Assembly (NCBI GenBank): GCA_023662875.1
Contig: JAMPIG010000044.1
Coordinates: forward strand, 1-32,043
DNA: 32,043 nt
Reading direction: 5' to 3'
From: Roseburia sp.
Lineage (GTDB): Bacteria; Bacillota; Clostridia; Lachnospirales; Lachnospiraceae
The position numbers and the translations under genes were made by a program. Under the pieces are notes generated by a model, which was given only the letters and a program-made list of their open reading frames with translations, did not search any database and had not been told where the DNA came from. This document shows positions 1-7,112 of this stretch, piece by piece (within the stretch, counting starts at the first letter, position 1; every line of letters starts with the position of its first letter).

Positions 1-41
1 CTATTTTATCATAAATACAGACGTACTTCCATTAAGTTTGC

Positions 42-320
42 CTAAACTTTCTTTGCCTTATTTTTTGTAATCATCTTCCTTGCCCGTTCCCTCTGCTCTG
101 TGCTGACTGTCCTTGGCTTGCGGTAGCTGACATAGGATTTCGGAAAGGAATGGGTCTTAGATACCTCGTCTTGCCCTGCTAGGCGGTATGTATCGGGGAA
201 GTCGGCAACAAGCGTGTTAAGTTTCCTCATAACCGCTTTATCCCTTGTGTAGAGGGTAGCGGTCTGTTCCCCTGCATTGTAATTGAGAATACTTTCCTGC
301 TCATATCGTGACAGTTTCAT
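42..320 (-). CDS. Small conserved protein of integrative/conjugative elements (92 aa)
   Basis: A 92-aa basic soluble protein starting MKLSRYEQESILNYNAGEQ and ending in a Lys-rich tail. Small proteins with this opening (RYEQE-x-I-x-N-x-N, then 'KAVMRKL') are familiar from Tn1549/Tn916-like conjugative elements of Firmicutes, where they are annotated as hypothetical; their function is not known to me. The start is supported by an SD-like AAAGGGGG on the minus strand shortly upstream, and the ATG overlaps the stop codon of the preceding minus-strand frame (ATGA type), so it was the downstream member of an operon. No integrase, relaxase or att site is visible, so only the edge or a remnant of an element lies in the window. 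Family assignment is from memory of the motif. Confidence 0.7.
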   Translation of the reverse strand: MKLSRYEQESILNYNAGEQTATLYTRDKAVMRKLNTLVADFPDTYRLAGQDEVSKTHSFPKSYVSYRKPRTVSTEQRERARKMITKNKAKKV

Positions 321-415
321 AATTCCATATCCCCCTTTCCCTTAGTGTTGGCTCTGTGCTTTTTTCGCTCGGCAACTGTCGGCTGTTTGGACTGTTCCTT
401 TGCCGTCACAAAGTA
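317..415 (-). pseudogene. Truncated 3' end of an element gene upstream of the 92-aa gene
   Basis: On the minus strand an open frame runs from an in-frame stop at 418-416 to a TGA at 319-317 that overlaps the ATG of the 92-aa gene. It encodes a hydrophilic tail rich in Lys, Arg and Gln (with 'KEQSKQPTVAERKKHRAN'), as expected for the C-terminus of a conjugative-element protein. It has no start codon of its own with an SD, and the frame ends abruptly, so I read it as the tail of a longer gene whose 5' part has been lost. The break between element and host DNA would then lie at about 400-430. This is inferred from translational coupling and composition only. Confidence 0.4.
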
Positions 416-430
416 TTATGTCGGGAGCGA

Positions 431-502
431 TAATGAATTTTGAAGAAAAATATGCCATAAGAAAGAGGAATATTAGACAGACGGAGGGATTTATGGTAAA
501 AT
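431..502 (+). other. Short open frame (23 codons) at the element/chromosome junction
   Basis: An ATG at 431, preceded by GGGAG (423-427), opens a 23-codon basic frame (starts MNFEEKYAIRKRN) that stops inside the first direct repeat before the alpha-galactosidase gene. It may be a truncated gene start left at the junction, or chance. I see no family resemblance. Confidence 0.2.
474..502 (+). promoter_or_regulatory. Candidate sigma-A promoter of the alpha-galactosidase gene
   Basis: TAGACA (474-479), a 17-bp spacer and TAAAAT (497-502). The -10 lies inside the first copy of a direct repeat (493-534). The second repeat copy has the same TAAAAT but no -35, so only this one looks like a promoter. 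Transcription would start near 509, leaving a ~120-nt leader. Confidence 0.4.
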
Positions 503-604
503 AACCTTATTCAAGGCGGAAAACGGCCGGATGGCCATCCATGCCGTGATTGCGGAGCAATCATGGTAAAATAACCTTATTCTCGGCAGGAAACGGCCGG
601 ATGG
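493..604 (+). repeat. Two 42-bp direct repeats, 70 bp apart, before the alpha-galactosidase gene
   Basis: Copies at 493-534 and 563-604 match at 38 of 42 positions; the first 20 bases (ATGGTAAAATAACCTTATTC) are identical. Between them are a 12-bp perfect palindrome GGATGGCCATCC (529-540) and a small hairpin GATTGC-GGA-GCAATC (548-562). The arrangement could be a paired operator or a scar of duplication. No regulator gene is adjacent. Confidence 0.75.
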
Positions 605-628
605 AATTGCGGAAAGGAGGGCAATGTT

Positions 629-3061
629 ATGATTACGGAAAAGAACGGCATCTTTGCGCTGGAAACGGCGCAGACCTCCTATCTGTTCGGCAGAACGGAG
701 ACGGGACACCTGGAGCATCTTTACTACGGTCGGAAAATCCGTGTCCGGGATGCTGACGCATTGCGGGAAAAGCACGGCTTTCCTCCGGGGAACGGAATCA
801 GCTACGATGAAGTGCATAAGAATGTCTGTCTGGAGGACGCCTGCCTGGAGTTTTCCTCTTACGGGAAGGGGGATATCCGGGAGCCTTTTCTGGAGGTTGT
901 ATACGCGGACGGCAGCTTTACCTCGGATTTCCTTTATGCTTCCTGCGAGATCGACGAGACAAAGCCGGAGTTCCCGGATTTGCCGGGCTCCTACCGCGAG
1001 GAGGGCGTGGCGGAGCATCTCTGCATCAGGCTGAAGGAGCGGACGAAGGCCGCGGAGCTGGAGCTGCACTATTATGTCTATCCGGAATGCGACGTGATCT
1101 GCCGGAACGCCAGGCTGGTCAACACGGGAGAGGAGCCGATTGTCCTCCGGCGGCTGATGAGCCTGCAGCTGGATTTCGCTTCTGACGATCTTGTCCTGAC
1201 GACCTTTACCGGGGAGTGGGCCAGGGAGATGAAGCGGACGGATCATAGGCTTCGGGCGGGGAAACAGGTAAACGCTTCTTACGCGGGCGTCTCCTCCAGC
1301 CGGGCGAACCCCTTTGTCATGCTCTCAGGAGAGCAGACCACGGAGGATGCGGGGGACTGTTACGGGCTGAATCTGATCTACAGCGGGAATCATTACGAGG
1401 CGGCGGAGGTCAATGGCTTCGGCAAGACCAGGGTGGTCGCGGGAATCAATCCGCAGTCTTTTTCCTGGGAGCTGGGGCCGGGAGAGGATTTCTGGTCTCC
1501 GGAGGGAGTGATGACCTTCTCGCATCAGGGCTTTAACGGGATGAGCGGTCATCTGCACTGTTTTGTCCGGGAGCATATCGTCAGAGGGGAATGGAAGAAA
1601 AAGCCCCGACCTGTTCTGTTGAACAGCTGGGAGGCGGCTTACTTTGATATCGACGAGAAAAAGCTTCTGAAGCTGGCGAGGGCGGGAAAGGAAGCGGGAA
1701 TCGAGCTGTTCGTCATGGACGACGGCTGGTTCGGGGAGCGGACGGACGACGCCAGGTCTCTGGGGGACTGGACGGTAAACGAAAAAAAGCTTCCCGGGGG
1801 TCTGTCGGGGCTGTGCGGAAAAATCCGACAGCTGGGGTTGGATTTCGGGATCTGGGTGGAGCCGGAGATGGTCAATGTGAAGAGCCGGCTTTACCGGGAG
1901 CATCCGGACTGGGCGCTGGAGATCCCGGGGAGAGAGCATTCGGAGGGGCGGAACCAGCGCGTCCTGGATTTGACCCGGCAGGAGGTGCAGGATTTTATCA
2001 TCCGGGAGATGACGGAGGTCTTTTCCTCCGCTGACATCCGTTACGTGAAATGGGATATGAACCGTATTTTCTCGGATGTGTATTCCAGAGCCCTTGCGCC
2101 GGGGGAGCAGGGGGAGGTTTTTCACCGCTATGTCTGCGGGCTGTACCGCTGTATGAGGACGCTGACGGAGCGTTTCCCGGAGATTCTCTTCGAGGGCTGC
2201 AGCTCCGGCGGAAATCGATTTGACTTGGGGATTCTCTGTTATTTCCCGCAGATTTGGGCCAGCGACAATACGGACGCGCTCTGCCGGGCGGAGATCCAGA
2301 ACGGCTACAGCTACGGTTATCCCCTGTCGACGGTCAGCGCCCACGTTTCCTCCTGCCCCAACCATCAGACCCTGCGGAACACGCCTCTGGAGACAAGGTT
2401 CCAGGTGGCGGCCTTCGGAATCTGCGGGTACGAATGCAATTTCAGCGATATGAGCCGGGAAGAGCTGGCGGCGGTAAAAGAGCAGATTGCACTGTATAAA
2501 AAGTGGCGGGAGGTTTTGCAGTTCGGCGACTTTTACCGGGGAAGGAGCTTCGCGGGGGAGAGCGGCTCCGGCTATCACAGCGCCCTTGGCGCGGGAGTGC
2601 AGAATACCATGGAGTGGACCTGCGTAGCGCCGGATGGGAAACGGGCTGTGGGACTTTTGTTTCAGAAGCTGGCGGCACCGAACGATTTCTTCGCCTGCTA
2701 CCGCGCGAAGGGGCTGAAGGAGGAATTCCTTTATCGCTTTAATAACAGAAAGCTGAATTATCATTTAAAGGACTTCGGCGGACTGGTCAACATGATCTCG
2801 CCGGTTCATATCCGGCAGGATTCGCTTTTGGAATCCTTGGCGGACAGGCTGGTCAGGCTGGAGGGGGAGACGGAGGACTGTCTGATATACGGCGACGCGC
2901 TGATGTATCACGGCGTCAAGCTGAAGCAGGCCTTCGGTTCCGTAGGCTTCGGTGTTGACACAAGGGTCTATCAGGATTTCGGATCCCGGATGTATTTTAT
3001 GGAAGCGCAGGAGGCGGAAAGCGACGAGCTTTCCCGCAGGAAGTCCAATACCACGCCGTAA
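629..3061 (+). CDS. Alpha-galactosidase, glycoside hydrolase family 36 (810 aa)
   Basis: Hydrolyses terminal alpha-1,6-linked galactose from raffinose, stachyose, melibiose or galactomannan fragments; no signal peptide, so cytoplasmic. Family GH36 is shown by an N-terminal beta-sandwich region followed by a TIM barrel with VMDDGWFG, GIWVEPEMVN, the nucleophile motif KWDMNR (Asp476) and the acid/base motif WASDNTDA (Asp546); the 70-residue spacing equals that of characterised bacterial GH36 enzymes. The start follows a strong SD (GGAAAGGAGG). At 810 residues it is longer than the usual ~730. The last ~9 codons and the stop lie inside a dispersed repeat whose other copy is non-coding (24285-24406), so the C-terminus appears to have been replaced or extended by the repeat. 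The following sugar symporter and GH13 enzyme make a glycan-use locus. Family is certain; the exact substrate is inferred. Confidence 0.95.
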   Translation: MITEKNGIFALETAQTSYLFGRTETGHLEHLYYGRKIRVRDADALREKHGFPPGNGISYDEVHKNVCLEDACLEFSSYGKGDIREPFLEVVYADGSFTSDFLYASCEIDETKPEFPDLPGSYREEGVAEHLCIRLKERTKAAELELHYYVYPECDVICRNARLVNTGEEPIVLRRLMSLQLDFASDDLVLTTFTGEWAREMKRTDHRLRAGKQVNASYAGVSSSRANPFVMLSGEQTTEDAGDCYGLNLIYSGNHYEAAEVNGFGKTRVVAGINPQSFSWELGPGEDFWSPEGVMTFSHQGFNGMSGHLHCFVREHIVRGEWKKKPRPVLLNSWEAAYFDIDEKKLLKLARAGKEAGIELFVMDDGWFGERTDDARSLGDWTVNEKKLPGGLSGLCGKIRQLGLDFGIWVEPEMVNVKSRLYREHPDWALEIPGREHSEGRNQRVLDLTRQEVQDFIIREMTEVFSSADIRYVKWDMNRIFSDVYSRALAPGEQGEVFHRYVCGLYRCMRTLTERFPEILFEGCSSGGNRFDLGILCYFPQIWASDNTDALCRAEIQNGYSYGYPLSTVSAHVSSCPNHQTLRNTPLETRFQVAAFGICGYECNFSDMSREELAAVKEQIALYKKWREVLQFGDFYRGRSFAGESGSGYHSALGAGVQNTMEWTCVAPDGKRAVGLLFQKLAAPNDFFACYRAKGLKEEFLYRFNNRKLNYHLKDFGGLVNMISPVHIRQDSLLESLADRLVRLEGETEDCLIYGDALMYHGVKLKQAFGSVGFGVDTRVYQDFGSRMYFMEAQEAESDELSRRKSNTTP

Positions 3062-3193
3062 GCAGTGGGGCATTGATCTTGAAACGCTCCAAGGTGAATG
3101 CTTGCTGACGTTATGTTCTATGCAAGCACTGGCATAAAGTCAACCGCGTTGACTTGGCTATGTGTGTGAAAGACACATTTTATTCGCGGGAAT
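3033..3193 (+). repeat. Dispersed repeat A, copy 1
   Basis: Aligns with 24285-24406. The 40-bp core (3120-3159 versus 24349-24388) matches at 37 of 40 positions, and the flanks also align: a GGGGCATTGA block near 3067-3076, and CGCGGGAAT at the 3' end. The core contains an 8-bp hairpin AAGTCAAC-CGC-GTTGACTT (3137-3155). In the other copy one stem base changes A to G, which keeps a G-U pair, and the loop differs, suggesting the structure matters. This copy also has a private stem around 3160-3177. The left end overlaps the 3' end of the alpha-galactosidase gene. No open frame for a transposase, so it is non-autonomous. Confidence 0.75.
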
Positions 3194-3214
3194 CAAACAA
3201 ATATAGAAGGGGAA

Positions 3215-3231
3215 GCCCGTACAGAACGGGC
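3215..3231 (+). promoter_or_regulatory. Small hairpin just before the symporter ribosome binding site
   Basis: GCCCGT (3215-3220), loop ACAGA, ACGGGC (3226-3231), directly followed by the SD GAGGGGG (3232-3238). It has no T-run, so it is not a terminator; it could tune translation or mRNA processing between the two genes. Confidence 0.4.
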
Positions 3232-3245
3232 GAGGGGGTATCCGA

Positions 3246-4751
3246 ATGGAAAATGAGAACAAAAACATGAAGAAAAATATGATCTGTTATCCGCTGGGAA
3301 CGGTAGGACGGGACGCGGTTTACAGTCTGATCAACAGCTACCTGCTGACCTATGTCCTGTTTACGCATTCTCTGGATGCGGCGCAGCTTTTTGCGATTAC
3401 AGCTATTATGGTTGCGGCCAGGGTGTTTGACGCGTTAAATGATCCGATCATGGGCAATATCATCGAGCGCACCCGGTCTAAATTCGGAAAGTTTAAACCG
3501 TGGCTGCTGGCCGGAGGGCTTTCTACCTCGGTAGTCATCTATCTCATGTTCAATGTCCGGCTCCAGGGCTGGAGCTTCGTATGGTTTTTCGGGCTGATGT
3601 ATTTTGCCTTCAGTATCACCTACACCATGAGCGATATCTCTTACTGGGGGATGATACCGGCGCTGGGATCCGACGCGGACGCCCGGAACCGCTTTACCTC
3701 CCGGGCCACGCTGTTTGCCGGAATCGGCGGGACGTTGGCGTCCATTCTGATTCCCATGCTGACCGCGGGAACCGGGGCGATCGGCGGCAGCACGGCGACC
3801 GCCTACGGCTGGGTCGCGCTGGCTATAGCGATTCTTTCGCCCCTGTTTATCCTGTTCGTTCTGTTCGGCGTACAGGAGCACAGGGAGGAGAAGCCGCAGG
3901 ATCTTCCCAGAGAGAAATTCTCTTTAATACAGGTTTTTAAAACCATCGCCCGAAACGACCAGTTGGTCTGGATTGCCGTGATCTTTCTGGTACAGCAGGT
4001 GGGGAACGGTCTTGTGATCGGCGGTCTGGGTTCCACCTATATCTACTTTACCTTCGGCTACAGCGGCGGCCTGTATTCCCTGTTTACGACGGTAGGGATG
4101 TCCGCCACGGCGGTTCTGATGATTTTATATCCGGTGATCTCCCGGCGGATTACCCGGAAAAAGCTGATGGGAATCATGTCGGTGATTTCCGTAGTGGGAT
4201 ATGTGATGATGCTGGTCTGCGCGGCGATCCCCGGAAACGGCATGGGAAAATTCGGACTTCTCGTAGTCGGCTATATGCTCTCCAATTTCGGACAGTATTG
4301 TTTCTATCTGATTATGATGATCTCGATTATGAATACGGTGGAGTATAATGAGTACCGCTTCGGTGTACGGGACGAGGGGATTATTACCTCCCTGCGGCCC
4401 TTTATCACGAAAATGGGCTCCGCCCTGATTGTCGCCCTGACTTTTGCGATCTACCTGATTTTCGGCGTCACCGGTTATACCAACCAGATTTCGGAGCTGG
4501 AGCAGCAGTGCGCCCAGGGGCTGATCTCGGAGGAGCAGAAGCTTGCGGAGATTTCCGGCGTCATTTTCGGCTCCGGTCAGGCGGAGGGCGTGACCTCCCT
4601 GCAGAGCACGGGGCTGCTGATTGCCATGACGATCGTTCCCTGCGCGCTGATGTTGATTTCTTACTTCCTCTACAAGAAGAAATATAAGCTGGACGAGGAG
4701 GAGTACGACCGGATCTGCGGCGAGCTGAACGCGAAGCGAGGCCAGGGATGA
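3246..4751 (+). CDS. GPH-family (MFS) sugar:cation symporter (501 aa)
   Basis: A 12-helix inner-membrane carrier of the glycoside-pentoside-hexuronide family (MelB/LacS/XylP type), which brings in sugars with Na+ or H+. Seen: an N-terminal helix region with YPLGTVGRDAVYSL, the cytoplasmic loop NDPIMGNIIERTRSKFGKFKPW (conserved in GPH carriers as NDPxxG...RTRxGKxRPW, read here in two parts), a PxxxxGSDxxAR-like loop near 'SDADARNRFTS', and YNEYRFGVRDEGIITSLRPF in the last third. There is no fused EIIA domain. The SD GAGGGGG is 7 nt before the ATG. Lying between an alpha-galactosidase and a GH13 alpha-glucosidase, it probably imports raffinose-, melibiose- or isomaltose-type sugars; substrate and coupling ion cannot be read from the sequence. 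Confidence 0.92.
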   Translation: MENENKNMKKNMICYPLGTVGRDAVYSLINSYLLTYVLFTHSLDAAQLFAITAIMVAARVFDALNDPIMGNIIERTRSKFGKFKPWLLAGGLSTSVVIYLMFNVRLQGWSFVWFFGLMYFAFSITYTMSDISYWGMIPALGSDADARNRFTSRATLFAGIGGTLASILIPMLTAGTGAIGGSTATAYGWVALAIAILSPLFILFVLFGVQEHREEKPQDLPREKFSLIQVFKTIARNDQLVWIAVIFLVQQVGNGLVIGGLGSTYIYFTFGYSGGLYSLFTTVGMSATAVLMILYPVISRRITRKKLMGIMSVISVVGYVMMLVCAAIPGNGMGKFGLLVVGYMLSNFGQYCFYLIMMISIMNTVEYNEYRFGVRDEGIITSLRPFITKMGSALIVALTFAIYLIFGVTGYTNQISELEQQCAQGLISEEQKLAEISGVIFGSGQAEGVTSLQSTGLLIAMTIVPCALMLISYFLYKKKYKLDEEEYDRICGELNAKRGQG

Positions 4752-4987
4752 CGGAGGCGCGGACGCTGAGGCGGAAAAGAACAAAACATAGATCAGATAA
4801 AGAAAGCAAAAGATAAAGAAGAGCAAAGATAGTGAAGACCAAAGAGAAAGAAGCATAAAGGAAGAGAAAACGAAAGAGAAAAGGGCTGGGAAAGATCAGG
4901 TCGGGAGAAAAAAGCCGGGTACAGCCGGGGATTGAGAAAACCGATTACGTCGGAATACGTTTGTAGCAAGAGTATGGGAGAAGCAAG
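4752..4987 (+). other. Intergenic stretch with a long polypurine tract
   Basis: No gene is seen. Between about 4770 and 4885 the + strand is almost entirely A and G: in 4801-4884 only 10 of 84 bases are pyrimidines. No terminator hairpin or clear promoter is visible, so the downstream gene is probably co-transcribed through this tract. The SD for the next gene (GGGAGA) lies at its 3' end. Confidence 0.7.
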
Positions 4988-6901
4988 ATGAAAAAAGGAA
5001 ACCTGACCTTTGAGAGCCGGATTCGGGATCTCTATCGAAATCCGGTGGGTCATGACGCCCTTGCCAAGGTACTGCTGCAGCTGGGGCTGCCGGAGACGGT
5101 GATTACGAATCCGGTGGCGGCCAGGATGAAGCTGAAGACAGTGGCGGGACTGTTGAAAAAAAAGCTGGATCGGGATTTCTTTGAGGCCCTGTTGAAGCTT
5201 GTAAATACAGAGCCGGAGGAACCTGCCGATGGGGACGGGGAGATCACGCCGAAGTGGTGGAAGGAAGCGGTATTTTACCAGATTTATCCCCGCAGCTTCT
5301 GCGACAGCAACGGAGACGGAATTGGCGATCTCAAGGGAATCCTGGAGCGGCTGGACTATCTGCAGGGGCTGGGAGTGGACGCGCTTTGGCTGTCGCCGAT
5401 CTACGATTCCCCCAACGACGACAACGGATATGATATCCGGGACTACGATAAGATTATGGCGGAGTTTGGAACCATGGAGGACTTCGACGAGCTTCTGCGG
5501 GAGGTTCACCGGCGGGGAATGCGGCTGATTATGGATCTGGTGGTAAACCATACCTCCGACGAGCACCGCTGGTATCGTCAGGCGCTGGCGGATAAAAAAT
5601 CTCCCTATCGGCAGTACTATTTTTTCCGAAAGGACGACGGCAGCCACACGCCGCCTAACAACTGGACGTCCTTCTTTTCCGGCTCCGCCTGGAATTATGT
5701 GGAGGAAGGGGACTGCTGGGCGCTGCATCTTTTCTCCAAAAAGCAGATGGATTTAAACTGGGATTGTCCTAAGGTGCGCCGGGAGATTATCGCTATGGTA
5801 AACCGCTGGCTGGACAAGGGCGTGGACGGCTTCCGGATGGATGTGATCAACTATATTTCCAAGGAGAAGGGACTGCCCCAGGGAAATGAGACCATCGGAA
5901 GCCTGATGGGATTTCCGGGAATCGAGCACTATTATTATGGCCCCAGACTGCACCAATATCTGAGAGAGATCCGGGAGAAGGCCTTCGAACCCCACGGCGC
6001 TTTTTCGGTGGGCGAGACGCCGGGGCTGGGGATGCAGATGAGCCGATTGGTCACCGGGGAGGAGCGGAAGGAGCTGGATATGGTCTTTTCCTTTGACCAT
6101 CTGGAGACGCCGGGACATACGCGGTTCGAGGATTATTCCTACGACCTGAATTATCTGCGGGACTATTTTATCGACTGGATGGAGCATTACGGAAACAACT
6201 GCTGGATGTCCCTGTTTTACAATAATCACGATAATCCGCGGATGATCAGCAAGGTCACAAAGGACGCTTCCCGGCACACGGAGCTTTCCAAGCTGCTTGC
6301 GGTGATCCAGTTCACCCTGAAGGGTACGCCCTTTGTCTACCAGGGGGATGAAATGGGACTGGCCAATTACGCCTTTTCCTCGATGGAACAGATTACGGAT
6401 GTAGAGGCAAAAGGGTATTACGAGGAGCATATCCAGACCGAACCGGAGGATAAAGTGTTTGCCACGATTCTGGCGGGGACGAGGGAGCACGGAAGAGTCC
6501 TGCTGCCCTGGAACAGGGAGCTGCCTCCCTGGCACGCGGGACTGCATCAGGAGCCGAAGGCGGAGGTGCTGGAGGCCTACCGAAGGCTGATCCGCCTGAG
6601 GCATGAGTCAAAAACCCTTGTCTACGGGGATTTCCGCGTCCGGAATCGAAAGAAAAACCGCTTTACCTTTGAGCGCCGTCTGGAGGAAGAAACCTACCTG
6701 ATCGACTGCAATCTGGGTTCGGAGCCCTGTAAGGCTTTTCTGCCGGAAGATCATTGGATTCTGGTCTATGATACGCTGGGAGACTGCCTGAGCGGCGTAA
6801 GTCACAGTGAACCGGAGGAGCTTGGCGGCGACAGCCTGGAGCTAAAGGGGTATGAGGCGCGGATCTGGAGAATGAGTCCGGAGAAATTCCAAGTCTCATA
6901 A
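4988..6901 (+). CDS. GH13 alpha-glucosidase, oligo-1,6-glucosidase type, with ~85-aa N-terminal extension (637 aa)
   Basis: A cytoplasmic alpha-amylase-family enzyme that removes glucose from short alpha-linked oligosaccharides. From about residue 88 (WWKEAVFYQIYPRSF) it is a normal GH13 subfamily 31-like barrel: VVNHTSDEH, the nucleophile motif GFRMDVIN (Asp285), acid/base GE (Glu343) and NNHDNPR (Asp415). The Val after the nucleophile (Val286) is the residue associated with alpha-1,6 preference (isomaltose, panose, isomaltulose); Ala or Thr is usual in alpha-1,4 enzymes. Residues 1-85 form a Leu-rich, helical, non-secreted extension (starts MKKGNLTFESRIRDL) absent from classic ~560-aa enzymes such as MalL; I do not know its role. 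An SD (GGGAGA) precedes the ATG. With the alpha-galactosidase and symporter it completes a raffinose/isomaltose-type locus. A trehalose-6-phosphate or sucrose hydrolase is less likely. Confidence 0.92.
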   Translation: MKKGNLTFESRIRDLYRNPVGHDALAKVLLQLGLPETVITNPVAARMKLKTVAGLLKKKLDRDFFEALLKLVNTEPEEPADGDGEITPKWWKEAVFYQIYPRSFCDSNGDGIGDLKGILERLDYLQGLGVDALWLSPIYDSPNDDNGYDIRDYDKIMAEFGTMEDFDELLREVHRRGMRLIMDLVVNHTSDEHRWYRQALADKKSPYRQYYFFRKDDGSHTPPNNWTSFFSGSAWNYVEEGDCWALHLFSKKQMDLNWDCPKVRREIIAMVNRWLDKGVDGFRMDVINYISKEKGLPQGNETIGSLMGFPGIEHYYYGPRLHQYLREIREKAFEPHGAFSVGETPGLGMQMSRLVTGEERKELDMVFSFDHLETPGHTRFEDYSYDLNYLRDYFIDWMEHYGNNCWMSLFYNNHDNPRMISKVTKDASRHTELSKLLAVIQFTLKGTPFVYQGDEMGLANYAFSSMEQITDVEAKGYYEEHIQTEPEDKVFATILAGTREHGRVLLPWNRELPPWHAGLHQEPKAEVLEAYRRLIRLRHESKTLVYGDFRVRNRKKNRFTFERRLEEETYLIDCNLGSEPCKAFLPEDHWILVYDTLGDCLSGVSHSEPEELGGDSLELKGYEARIWRMSPEKFQVS

Positions 6902-6937
6902 ATGGTTAAAACAGCTTGAAGAAGCCAGGGGGGTTCG

Positions 6938-6983
6938 CCTCTTTGGACGGCATTCTTACCGAAATCGACAGATTTCCTGGAAC
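6938..6983 (+). repeat. Short dispersed repeat B, copy 1
   Basis: About 45 bp (CCTCTTTGG ... ATTCTT ... GGAA) that align with 12730-12774 at roughly three quarters of positions. In the other copy the right part is a perfect 9-bp hairpin; here that stem is decayed. Both copies lie in the intergenic DNA shortly upstream of a gene with a regulatory palindrome. Confidence 0.45.
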
Positions 6984-7059
6984 TGAATGATTCCCTGGAA
7001 TAGATGCGCCGCCGCCGGCTGCACGATGAGAGAGCAGGAAGAGAAATTGTCATGAATTG

Positions 7060-7108
7060 AAGCCTTCCGTCATATCCTTACTATAGCACAGGATATGACA
7101 GGAGGCTT
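7060..7108 (+). promoter_or_regulatory. Inverted repeat that covers the spoIVA ribosome binding site
   Basis: Left arm 7060-7078 and right arm 7090-7108 are 19 bp each and pair except for one mismatch and one G-U, around an 11-nt loop (7079-7089). The SD AGGAGG (7100-7105) is inside the right arm, so the folded mRNA would hide it. It has no T-run. It could instead be a DNA operator. Either way it could keep spoIVA off outside sporulation. Confidence 0.75.
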
Positions 7109-7112
7109 TTAT

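Noticed and set aside
493-604. CRISPR array or att site
   Set aside because: Only two units with a 28-base gap that is not spacer-like, and no cas genes or integrase nearby.
1325-2764. 479-codon minus-strand frame opposite the alpha-galactosidase
   Set aside because: Antisense shadow; the + strand gene has all catalytic motifs.
7040-7090. Sigma-E promoter of spoIVA
   Set aside because: CATGAATT and CATATCCT are only weak -10 matches, and no suitable -35 could be aligned.
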